From positions 1 through 14,169 of the forward strand of contig USBP01000011.1 of the NCBI GenBank assembly GCA_900552985.1: DNA of 14,169 nucleotides, read 5' to 3'. This DNA comes from an uncultured Oscillospiraceae bacterium (lineage in GTDB: Bacteria; Bacillota; Clostridia; Oscillospirales; Acutalibacteraceae). The notes below the pieces were generated by a model. The model had not been told where the DNA came from. It was given only the letters and a program-made list of their open reading frames with translations, and did no database searches. Made by a program: the position numbers and the translations under genes. Below, one piece after another: positions 6,079 through 13,125 of this stretch (its first letter is position 1; the number at the start of each line of letters is the position of its first letter).

Positions 6079-8124
6079 TTATTCGTCGGCGTCAGCGTCC
6101 TCCTCATTTCCCTCCAGCAATGCACGGATGGAAAGGCTGACGCGCTTTTTCTCGAAATCAATCTGCGTGATCTTCACACGCACCTCTTCCCCGACGGAAA
6201 GCACATCCTGCGGCTTTTCGATTCGATGATCGGCAATTTGCGAAATATGAATCAGGCCGTCAATGCCCGGAATGATCTGCGCAAACGCGCCGAATGCCGT
6301 CATACCGACAACCTTCGCCGTCACCACGCTGCCGGTCGGGTAATCGCGGCGCAGAATCTCCCATGGGTTGTCCTCCACTTTTTTATAGCCGAGAGAAATC
6401 TTGCGCTTCTCCGGATCTAACGCCTTGATATAAACCTCAACCTGATCGCCTACGGAGACAACCTCGGATGGATTCTTAATCCGGTTCCAGGAGAGCTCGG
6501 AAATGTGCACCATGCCATCCACGCCGCCGATATCGACAAATGCGCCGTAGGAAACGATGGTGCGCACGGTGCCCGTGTAAACCTGGCCAACCTCAGCCTG
6601 CGCCCAGAAAGCATCCTCCGCAGCCTTGCGCTCTTCTTTCAGCACTGCACGGATGGAACCCACCGCACGGCGGCGGGACTTATTGACCTCAATAATGTGG
6701 AACTTCACATGCTGATGCAGAAGCCCCTCCAACGGCTCGCCGCGGGATGCGGTTGCAAGAGATGCCGGGATAAATACACGCACGCCGCTGGTGGTTGCAA
6801 GCACACCGCCCTTGATAACGTCTGTCACGACGCCCTCCAGCACGGTGCCATCCTCACTTGCCTTGACAACGTCATCCCACGCCTTAATTGCGTCAAAGCG
6901 CTTCTTCGAAAGCATCACGGTGCCCTCGGCATCGTTTGTCTTCATAATAATCAGGTCAAGCACATCGCCAACCTTTACTGTCTCCAGCGGATTAACAGTG
7001 GGATCAGCAGAGAACTCATCCAGCGGTATGTAGCCCGCATGCTTTCTGCCGATGTCAACCTGGATTTCGGAGGGAGACATGCCGACGACCGTCCCCTTCA
7101 CTTTCTGGTCTGTATTCATGCTTTGCAGCGACGCTTCCAGCGCCTCAGAAAAGCTCATCTCATCAAAGGATTTCTCAGCGGGCGCTTCCTCCTGTGCGGG
7201 CTGCTCAGGCACAGCCTCTTCGGCCGGCGCGGCCGGTTCCGCTTTCTCCTCGACGAGCTCGGGGTTTTCGTTCAACAATTCGGACATGGTTTCAAGTACC
7301 TCCTTTATAATACCAGCAGGAGTGGAAGCCCCCGCAGTAACGCCAACGGAAGGATATGGAGAAAAATCAATCCCCGACAATTCCTGCGCTGTTTCAATGA
7401 GGAATGTCGGGCAGTTGCGCGCGCATACATCGCGGAGCTTGGCCGTATTGGAGCTCTGCCGCCCCCCGATGATTATCATCGCGCCGCAGGCGCGGGAAAG
7501 CGCGATTGCTTCCTCCTGCCTCTCCTGAGTCGCATTACATATTGTATCAAAAACAGTGGCGTTTGTACATACTAAATTTATCTTTTTCACGCAGTTTTCC
7601 CACACTTTTATGTTAAAAGTCGTCTGGGCAACTACGGTAATTGGCACTTGAGAAAATTCATCGTGTGACTGAAGCAACTTCTCCAGCGCCTGCACGCCAT
7701 TAAAAACGTAAGCCTCTCCCGGGCAATGACCGCGGATGCCCTGCACCTCCGGATGCGCAGGATCTCCGGCGATCAGGACGACATCCCCCTGCTTGGACTG
7801 CCTGGCCACGATGTTATGAATTTTAGAAACAAACGGGCACGTGGCATCGCAATATGCGAGATTCCGCGCCTGAATGGCCTGAATCACCGCAGCAGGCACC
7901 CCGTGCGTGCGCACTACAACGGTCGCCTCCGGCGGTGCGTCTTCGATCTGATCGATTATCACAACCCCGCGCCGCCGCATATCCTCCACCACCTGCGGGT
8001 TGTGGATGATCGGGCCGAGGGTATAGACCTTCTTCCCCTCCTCCAGCATGGAATACACCAGGCTGACCGCCCGGTTGACGCCGAAGCAGAAGCCAGCTGT
8101 TTTTGCAAGCCTTATTTCACGCAC
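6079..8124 (-). CDS. ispH: Bifunctional IspH (HMBPP reductase) - ribosomal protein S1 fusion
   Basis: The product has 681 residues from GTG 8124, chosen because GGAGG lies 7 bases upstream. Residues 1-285 are IspH, the iron-sulfur enzyme reducing HMBPP to IPP and DMAPP in the last step of the MEP pathway. The cluster ligands Cys13, Cys96 and Cys196 are present, with His41, His74, His124, Glu126 (HPEVQG) and the SSN motif (224-226). An Ala/Glu/Pro-rich linker (about 288-318) leads to four S1 RNA-binding domains (about 340-408, 426-495, 511-582 and 597-668) and an acidic end (EEDADADE). The last two domains have the best S1 consensus (SYGAFVDIG, TAFGAFAQI). This fusion is known in Clostridia. 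The S1 part probably helps mRNA binding at the ribosome. The start overlaps the end of plsC by 13 bases, and a terminator follows. Confidence 0.96.
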   Translation of the reverse strand: MREIRLAKTAGFCFGVNRAVSLVYSMLEEGKKVYTLGPIIHNPQVVEDMRRRGVVIIDQIEDAPPEATVVVRTHGVPAAVIQAIQARNLAYCDATCPFVSKIHNIVARQSKQGDVVLIAGDPAHPEVQGIRGHCPGEAYVFNGVQALEKLLQSHDEFSQVPITVVAQTTFNIKVWENCVKKINLVCTNATVFDTICNATQERQEEAIALSRACGAMIIIGGRQSSNTAKLRDVCARNCPTFLIETAQELSGIDFSPYPSVGVTAGASTPAGIIKEVLETMSELLNENPELVEEKAEPAAPAEEAVPEQPAQEEAPAEKSFDEMSFSEALEASLQSMNTDQKVKGTVVGMSPSEIQVDIGRKHAGYIPLDEFSADPTVNPLETVKVGDVLDLIIMKTNDAEGTVMLSKKRFDAIKAWDDVVKASEDGTVLEGVVTDVIKGGVLATTSGVRVFIPASLATASRGEPLEGLLHQHVKFHIIEVNKSRRRAVGSIRAVLKEERKAAEDAFWAQAEVGQVYTGTVRTIVSYGAFVDIGGVDGMVHISELSWNRIKNPSEVVSVGDQVEVYIKALDPEKRKISLGYKKVEDNPWEILRRDYPTGSVVTAKVVGMTAFGAFAQIIPGIDGLIHISQIADHRIEKPQDVLSVGEEVRVKITQIDFEKKRVSLSIRALLEGNEEDADADE

Positions 8125-8756
8125 GGCCCTTCCTCCCAAAGTGCAGTGATCCGATCCATAATCAGGCGGGAGGCGTCGCGCAGCTCCCGTGTGCCGCCCT
8201 CCTGCGTGATTCCCAGCTCGTCATAGGGGATCAGCTTTCCAAAGCGAACCGTCAGCTCCGTCCAGTATTTGGAGGGCTGCGCGCTATATATGGAAACCGG
8301 CAGAACATCTGCATGCGCCTGCTTGGCAATCAGCGCCACGCCGGCCTTCGGCGTGCCGGGACGTCCATCCGGTGAACGGGTTCCCTCCGGAAAGATTCCC
8401 AAGACCTGCCCCTCCTTGACAATACGAATCGCAAACTCCACAGAGGATTTATCCGAGGAGCCGCGCTTCACCGGAAAGGCATTGAAACGCGTCAGGAAAA
8501 AGGCGGCTGCCGGATTGTGGAACAGCTCCTCCTTCGCCATAAAATGCATCACCCGTGCGCGGCTGCCCGCAATCACCAGCGGATCAAGAAAGTGGATATG
8601 ATTGGAGGCCAGAATAAACCCGCCCTGCTTCGGCACGTTTTCCTTCCCCACAAAGGTGACGCGAAACATCGTCTTGTTAAACAGCAGAATATTCAGAGGC
8701 ATCAGGATATGATAGGTAGCGTGATCCTTTACCCTACTGTAATCAAATGGCTTCAC
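8112..8756 (-). CDS. plsC: 1-acyl-sn-glycerol-3-phosphate acyltransferase
   Basis: This 214-residue PlsC/LPLAT-family enzyme adds a second acyl chain to lysophosphatidic acid, giving phosphatidic acid for membrane phospholipids. The catalytic HX4D motif is NHIHFLDP (His53, Asp58). The acceptor-binding motif FPEGTRS (122-128) and a later GVALIAKQA segment are intact. Length is normal. The hydrophobic N-terminal part probably sits at the inner face of the membrane. GTG 8756 is preceded by GGAGAG, and the start shares GTGA with the cmk stop. Its own end overlaps ispH-rpsA. These overlaps suggest coupled translation of cmk, plsC and ispH-rpsA, an order seen in other Clostridia. Confidence 0.94.
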   Translation of the reverse strand: MKPFDYSRVKDHATYHILMPLNILLFNKTMFRVTFVGKENVPKQGGFILASNHIHFLDPLVIAGSRARVMHFMAKEELFHNPAAAFFLTRFNAFPVKRGSSDKSSVEFAIRIVKEGQVLGIFPEGTRSPDGRPGTPKAGVALIAKQAHADVLPVSIYSAQPSKYWTELTVRFGKLIPYDELGITQEGGTRELRDASRLIMDRITALWEEGPCVK

Positions 8757-9418
8757 CCTAATCTCTCCTTTATCAATTGAATCAGGCGGTCAATCGACTC
8801 CTCCAGCGTCAGCCCTGTGGTATCCAGCAGCAATGCATCCTCCGCCTGCCGCAGCGGCGCAACGGCGCGGTGAGAATCCTTATAATCCCGCTCCTGCACA
8901 TCACGCAGGACATCCTCAAAGCGCACATCCTCCCCTTTACCGGCCAGCTCCTCATAACGGCGCCGCGCACGTTCCTCAGCGGAGGCAGTCAAAAATATCT
9001 TCACCTGCGCATCCGGCAGCACAACCGTGCCGATATCGCGCCCATCCATGATACAATCCTTTTCCCGGGCAATCCGCTTTTGCTGCTCAAACAGAAATTC
9101 CCGCACACAGGGCAGAACCGCCACCGCCGACGCACCCATGGAAACCTCCGGCGTACGGATTTCCTCTGAGACATCCTGCCCGTTGAGATAGACGCGCTGC
9201 ACCCCGCTGACAAAGCGCAGCTCAATGCGGATATCAGCCAAAGCCGCTTTCACCCGCTCCGGGTTATGCACGCTGTGCCCATGACGCAGCACATAAAGCG
9301 CCACCGTGCGGTAAAGCGCGCCTGTGTCGACATAAACATATCCAAGCGCCTTCGCGGCGGAACGCGCCAGCGTGCTCTTGCCCGCCCCGGCTGGCCCGTC
9401 GATTGCAATATTAATCAT
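8753..9418 (-). CDS. cmk: Cytidylate kinase
   Basis: Cmk phosphorylates CMP and dCMP with ATP, recycling nucleotides from RNA turnover and lipid synthesis. The 221-residue protein has the P-loop GPAGAGKST (8-16), DTGALYR (about 31-37) and the DGRDIGTVV motif. The size matches the short bacterial form. ATG 9418 gives the family's MINIAIDGP start. AGGAAAGG lies about 11 bases upstream, so an ATG at 9430 (four residues longer) cannot be excluded. The gene lies 50 bases behind the flavoprotein gene and overlaps plsC by 4 bases. Confidence 0.95.
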   Translation of the reverse strand: MINIAIDGPAGAGKSTLARSAAKALGYVYVDTGALYRTVALYVLRHGHSVHNPERVKAALADIRIELRFVSGVQRVYLNGQDVSEEIRTPEVSMGASAVAVLPCVREFLFEQQKRIAREKDCIMDGRDIGTVVLPDAQVKIFLTASAEERARRRYEELAGKGEDVRFEDVLRDVQERDYKDSHRAVAPLRQAEDALLLDTTGLTLEESIDRLIQLIKERLG

Positions 9419-9468
9419 TCGTTTGAACATCCTTTCCTGATGGCCTTTGCTCCTCATAAAAGGCCGTT

Positions 9469-10686
9469 TTAAACGGACAGCCCTGCAAGACGCCCTGTGG
9501 AAAACGCAATTTGCAGGTTGAAGCCGCCTGTATAGCCATCCACATCGATTAGTTCCCCCGCAAGGAAAAGGCCCGGCAACAGTTTCGATTCCATCGTCTT
9601 CGCGTCAATCTGCCTGGTGCTCACACCTCCCGAGGTGACGATTGCCTCCTCAATTGGGCGAAAGCCAGTCACCGTAAGCGGCAGATTCTTCAGCAGCTCC
9701 ACCAGCTGCCTGCGCATCTCCCGGGTAACTTGATTCACCTTCCTTCCCGGCGCAATGCCGGAGAGGCGGACGATCACCGGAATGAGCTTGCGCGGCAGCA
9801 AATCGCCCAAAGCGTTTGCAAAAACGCGGTTGGCATTCTTGAGAAAATCGCGCTGCAAGCGGGCATCCAGCTGCTTTTCATCCAATGCGGGCTTTAAATC
9901 AATATGCACCTCATATTTTCCCCGCCGCATTTCCCGCATATGCGCGCTCGCACTGAGGATCACCGGACCGGAAAGCCCGAAATGGGTAAACATCATCTCC
10001 CCAAAATCCTCATACACAGCGCGGTAGGTATCCGCATCGCGCACGGTGATGGCGATATTCTTCAGCGCCAGGCCCTGCAGCTCACTGCACCAGCCCTCAT
10101 GCACCTCCACCGGCACCAGAGAGGGACGGGGCTCTATAATCGTATGCCCGGCCTCAGCAGCCAATGCGTAGCCATCCCCTGTGGAGCCCGTGCCCGGGTA
10201 GGAGAGTCCACCGGTTGCCAGCACAACCTTTGGGGCAAAATACGGCGTTCCCTCCTGCGTCTGTACGCCGGAGAGCCGCCCTGCCTCCAAAAGAAGATGC
10301 ACAGCGCGGCCCTGCGCCAGGGTGACGTTCGGGTGCGCTGCATACCGGCAAAGTGCATCTACAATATCCACCGCCCGGTCGGATACCGGAAAAACGCGAT
10401 TCCCTCGCTCAATTTTCAACGCAACGCCCTGTTCCTCAAAAAAATCCATCGTATCCGACGGCATAAAACGGGAAAATGCGCTGTATAAAAACCGGCCGTT
10501 GACCGGAATGTTGGCAATCAGATCATTCAGCAGGCTGCATGCGTTGGTCACGTTGCAGCGGCCTTTTCCTGTAATCATCACCTTACGCGCCGGACGGGGG
10601 TTGCGCTCAAGCAGCAGCACCCGCCTGCCGTTTCGCGCGGCGGTACCGGCGGCTCCTGCGCCTACCACGATCACGTCATTCTTCAT
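9469..10686 (-). CDS. HI0933/BaiN-like FAD-dependent oxidoreductase with a short FAD-binding helix
   Basis: The 405-residue protein belongs to the HI0933 (YhiN/BaiN) flavoprotein family, often annotated as aminoacetone oxidase family or NAD(P)/FAD-dependent oxidoreductase. Family marks are MITGKGRCNVTN (about 36-47), ATGGLSYPGTGSTGDGY in the middle, THFGLSGP, and the C-terminal FAD-binding AGELIDVDGYTGGFNLQIAF. True substrates are mostly unknown; one member, BaiN, acts on bile acids. The N-terminal Rossmann motif reads GAGAAG (9-14), but Glu27 ends the beta strand only 18 residues after the first Gly, about five fewer than usual, so the helix is shortened. The enzyme may bind FAD poorly or be inactive. 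ATG 10686 overlaps the regulator's end by 11 bases; GGAGG lies 12 bases upstream. Confidence 0.9.
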   Translation of the reverse strand: MKNDVIVVGAGAAGTAARNGRRVLLLERNPRPARKVMITGKGRCNVTNACSLLNDLIANIPVNGRFLYSAFSRFMPSDTMDFFEEQGVALKIERGNRVFPVSDRAVDIVDALCRYAAHPNVTLAQGRAVHLLLEAGRLSGVQTQEGTPYFAPKVVLATGGLSYPGTGSTGDGYALAAEAGHTIIEPRPSLVPVEVHEGWCSELQGLALKNIAITVRDADTYRAVYEDFGEMMFTHFGLSGPVILSASAHMREMRRGKYEVHIDLKPALDEKQLDARLQRDFLKNANRVFANALGDLLPRKLIPVIVRLSGIAPGRKVNQVTREMRRQLVELLKNLPLTVTGFRPIEEAIVTSGGVSTRQIDAKTMESKLLPGLFLAGELIDVDGYTGGFNLQIAFSTGRLAGLSV

Positions 10687-11557
10687 CTTCGCGGGCTTCC
10701 TCCACCTTTTCATACACCTGGTATTCATCCCAGATTTCTTCGAGCTTATTGAAATTCTCCGACACCTCGCCCCTGCGGCTGAGCGTCGCAGCCACGATCA
10801 GGGCGTTGACCAAGCTCAGCGGCGCGACGAGCGAATCCACAAAGGAGGCCATGTCGCTGCGCGCAACCAGAAGATATTTGGCAAATGGGGCAATGGGGGA
10901 ATAGGCGCTGTCTGTAATGGACAGAATCGTCGCCCCACGGTCGCTGATAAAACGCAGGGCATTGATCGTCTGCTTGGAATAGCGTGGAAAGCTGATGGCG
11001 ATACACACATCCCGCTCGTCAATGCGGAACATTTGCTCAAAAATCTCACTTGCGCTCGCCGTATCGACCAGCACAACATTGTCATAGACCAAATTGAAAT
11101 AAAACGCCATAAAGCTTGCAATCGCGGCAGAACTGCGCACGCCCAGAATATAAATCTTCCGCGCAGCGTTGATCGCATCCACCGCCTTGTGGAAATCGGC
11201 GCGCGAGGTCTGCTCCAGCGTAGCACGGATCATCTCCATATCGCTGGTGAGCACCTTTTCAAGGATATCGTCTTCCCCCATCCGGCTGCTGGTAACCTCC
11301 ATGCGCTGCACGCTGGTCAGCTTGCTGCGGATCATCTCCTGCAGTGCCTTTTGCAGCTCCGGATAGCCCTCAAAGCCGAGCTCCGTGGCAAAGCGAACCA
11401 CGGTAGATTCGCTGACGCCTACCGTTTCCCCAAGACGCGACGCCGTCATAAAGGCCGCCTTTTCATAATGTTCCTGAATAAAAACAGCAATCCGCTTATG
11501 CCCCTTGGAAAGCGATGGATACAGGCTTTCTATCCTCGTCAGAAGCGGTTTTTTCAT
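10676..11557 (-). CDS. MurR/RpiR-family transcriptional regulator
   Basis: The 293-residue protein has an N-terminal HTH_6 domain (about 1-78, recognition region VGVSESTVVRFATELGF at 46-62) and a C-terminal SIS sugar-phosphate-binding domain (about 125-255, with ILGVRSSAAIASF). The tail is acidic (EEAREDEE). RpiR regulators bind DNA and sense phosphosugars. No sugar-use gene lies here, so its target may be elsewhere or its own operon. ATG 11557 follows GGAGG by 7 bases. A good sigma-A promoter precedes it, and it is the first gene of the cmk-plsC-ispH operon. The link to this housekeeping operon may be positional only. Confidence 0.93.
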   Translation of the reverse strand: MKKPLLTRIESLYPSLSKGHKRIAVFIQEHYEKAAFMTASRLGETVGVSESTVVRFATELGFEGYPELQKALQEMIRSKLTSVQRMEVTSSRMGEDDILEKVLTSDMEMIRATLEQTSRADFHKAVDAINAARKIYILGVRSSAAIASFMAFYFNLVYDNVVLVDTASASEIFEQMFRIDERDVCIAISFPRYSKQTINALRFISDRGATILSITDSAYSPIAPFAKYLLVARSDMASFVDSLVAPLSLVNALIVAATLSRRGEVSENFNKLEEIWDEYQVYEKVEEAREDEE

Positions 11558-11626
11558 AAGGGGCCTCCCTCCCGCGCGTCAAAAAGTAAACACCCGCTCT
11601 GTAAAACGGAAAAATTCATTATCCTT

Positions 11627-11655
11627 ATCTTATTCCGGCGGCGATTTGAAGTCAA
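11627..11655 (-). promoter_or_regulatory. Sigma-A promoter of the rpiR-cmk-plsC-ispH operon
   Basis: -35 TTGACT (11655-11650), a 17-base spacer and -10 TAAGAT (11632-11627). It lies about 70 bases before the rpiR start codon. Confidence 0.75.
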
Positions 11656-11729
11656 GCATAAATGCATTTTTCGTGGCCGGGCTTGCATTGGCAGCACGGT
11701 TTTTGACCCTGCCTCATCCTCTCAAGGCG

Positions 11730-11809
11730 AAAAAAACAGAGCCCTCCCCATCGCGCAGAACCCCGCGCCAGGGAAGCGCCCTGCCATACCCGGCTATTTA
11801 AAAAGCCGG
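11730..11809 (-). terminator. Probable terminator region behind the DUF5685 cluster
   Basis: Two hairpins and a T7 run lie behind the membrane-protein gene. CCGGCT/AGCCGG (11790-11795 with 11804-11809) encloses the stop codon. CAGGG/CCCTG (11769-11773 with 11779-11783) follows. A T7 run on the minus strand lies at 11736-11730, after a GC-rich stretch. The T-run is not directly at a stem, so the exact terminator is uncertain. Confidence 0.45.
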
Positions 11810-12336
11810 CGAAACGTTTTTCGCCAGCGCTGCAAATAAGCGCCGATCACTCGCGTTAAAGCGATATCATACACCAGAAAAACCACATTGCCCATTCCCA
11901 AAAGAATTGGAACCGCGTATTGCCCAAATTCGTCCATTTCATCCAATGGTATGCCAAACACAAAAATGATTACAAGATAAGCCAACACAACTGCAGCGTT
12001 GAAAATCAAAAATTTGGCTACCCATTCCAGCCAGCGGGGGAGCCTGCGCTCCAGATAGGACTTGACGACCGGATAGTATCCGAAAAACGCAGCATACATC
12101 ATAGCGGCTTCCTTATCCGCCACCACGAGCAGGGAGAGGATACTCACCGCTGCATATACGCACAGCGCCCATTTCGGGCCGATCTCCAGCACCATCAGAA
12201 TCAATAGCGCCCCTGCAAGCGCCGGAAGCGCAAAGGTCAGGAAAGGGATCACCCCTGTCAGAAACATCAAAACAACTGAAAGCGCCGTTAAAATGCCGCC
12301 AAAAGCGGTTTTGGAGCTCTGTTTCATCCCTGCCAT
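11794..12336 (-). CDS. Polytopic membrane protein of unknown function
   Basis: I do not recognise a named family. ATG 12336 was chosen because GGGAGG lies about 9 bases upstream; the frame is open further upstream, but only across the end of the J-like gene. The 180-residue product has about five or six membrane segments (roughly 12-30, 33-49, 53-72, 75-90, 103-127 and 138-160) and a basic C-terminus (RWRKTFRRLFK). A short acidic loop, PLDEMDEFG, lies between the last two. Size and helix pattern resemble S-components of ECF vitamin transporters, but I see no ligand signature, so that is only a possibility. It lies 55 bases behind the J-like gene in the same direction with no terminator between, and is probably the last gene of the DUF5685 cluster. 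Confidence 0.85.
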   Translation of the reverse strand: MAGMKQSSKTAFGGILTALSVVLMFLTGVIPFLTFALPALAGALLILMVLEIGPKWALCVYAAVSILSLLVVADKEAAMMYAAFFGYYPVVKSYLERRLPRWLEWVAKFLIFNAAVVLAYLVIIFVFGIPLDEMDEFGQYAVPILLGMGNVVFLVYDIALTRVIGAYLQRWRKTFRRLFK

Positions 12337-12391
12337 AGGCGCACGCCTCCCTCCAAAGCAGCCGAAAACACCGGCACAGTTTCCGCCTGAT

Positions 12392-13009
12392 TCAGCAGCA
12401 TGGCGTTCCGTCCGCTCCGCAGCAGTCACACAGGCAATCTGCACAAATCAGCCCTGTACAGATATCGCACACACTGCACCCGCCCGCATTGGTGCGGGGC
12501 GCACGGTAGCCCCCTGGCCGGGGATTGCTGACCTGGCGGAACGCCGCCTGATACTCCGCATTGCCCGGCTCCATCTGGCAGGCCGTACGGTAATTTTTGG
12601 TGGCCTCCTCCAGCCATCCGCGCTTATACTGCACAGTGCCCTTGAGGAAATACCACTCCGCCCCTCGCACCTGTGGCGGAATACCATCCAGCAAGGTTTC
12701 CGCATCGTCAATCCGGTTGGCGTTTATCTTGGAACGGATATCTCCCAGAGAGGAAGCGCCGCCATAGCCATTGCCCGCATAACCGGCCGAATAACCGCTC
12801 TGCGCAGGGCCCGACTGGCTGCGGCGCATGGCAATGATCGCATCATAAGCGTTATTGATCTCATCCATCTTTTTGGAGGCCATATCCGCCAACGGGCTGT
12901 TTTCATAATTTTCCGACTGATATTTGCGCGCAAGCACCCGGTAAGCCTCCCGCACCTGCTCGTCGGTTGCGTCCGGTGTGATATTTAAAACCTGATAAGG
13001 ATCCTTCAT
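12392..13009 (-). CDS. J-domain-like protein lacking HPD, with TPR and Cys-rich tail
   Basis: The protein has 205 residues from ATG 13009; ATG 13021 (four residues longer) is possible because AAAGG sits poorly for either. Residues 1-62 are a J-domain by helix pattern (MKDPYQVLNITPDATDEQV, then EINNAYDAI). The loop that normally reads HPD is Gln31-Ser32-Glu33. J-domains need HPD to stimulate Hsp70 ATPase, so classical co-chaperone function is doubtful. A Gly/Tyr/Ser spacer (about 65-88) and one TPR-like pair (about 116-158, AEWYFLKGTVQYKRGWLEEA) follow. The last 28 residues hold ten cysteines (178, 181, 184, 189, 192, 194, 196, 197, 204, 205), perhaps a metal or Fe-S site or a lipidation site. 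It lies between a Cys-rich DUF5685 protein and a membrane protein. Confidence 0.9.
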   Translation of the reverse strand: MKDPYQVLNITPDATDEQVREAYRVLARKYQSENYENSPLADMASKKMDEINNAYDAIIAMRRSQSGPAQSGYSAGYAGNGYGGASSLGDIRSKINANRIDDAETLLDGIPPQVRGAEWYFLKGTVQYKRGWLEEATKNYRTACQMEPGNAEYQAAFRQVSNPRPGGYRAPRTNAGGCSVCDICTGLICADCLCDCCGADGTPCC

Positions 13010-13125
13010 AACCGTAACCATACCTTTCGCAGAAAATGAACAGCTCCTGATGGCGTAAGCAACGCCAAGGCTCCCCTGCCGCATTGCCGAAGCAGCGTAT
13101 TGAACCGTAACCGGCATCCATAAAA
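13010..13125 (-). other. Intergenic stretch between the DUF5685 and J-like genes
   Basis: This 116-base gap holds a hairpin TGGCGT/ACGCCA (13051-13056 with 13062-13067). A 10-base direct repeat AACCGTAACC (plus strand) lies at 13010-13019, just before the J-like start, and at 13103-13112. No promoter or T-run was convincing. It may be an internal RNA processing or attenuation site in one transcript. Confidence 0.4.

Noticed and set aside
6505..7575. 356-residue open frame on the plus strand
   Set aside because: It is antisense to the ispH-rpsA coding sequence, with His/Cys/Arg-rich composition and no recognisable domain.
10322..11839. 505-residue open frame on the plus strand
   Set aside because: It lies antisense to the flavoprotein and RpiR genes, both of which show clear family motifs. 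It also crosses the operon promoter and has the Arg/His/Ala-rich composition of an antisense shadow.
12337..12444. N-terminal extension of the membrane protein
   Set aside because: The extension lies across the end of the J-like gene and has no ribosome binding site, whereas ATG 12336 has a strong one.
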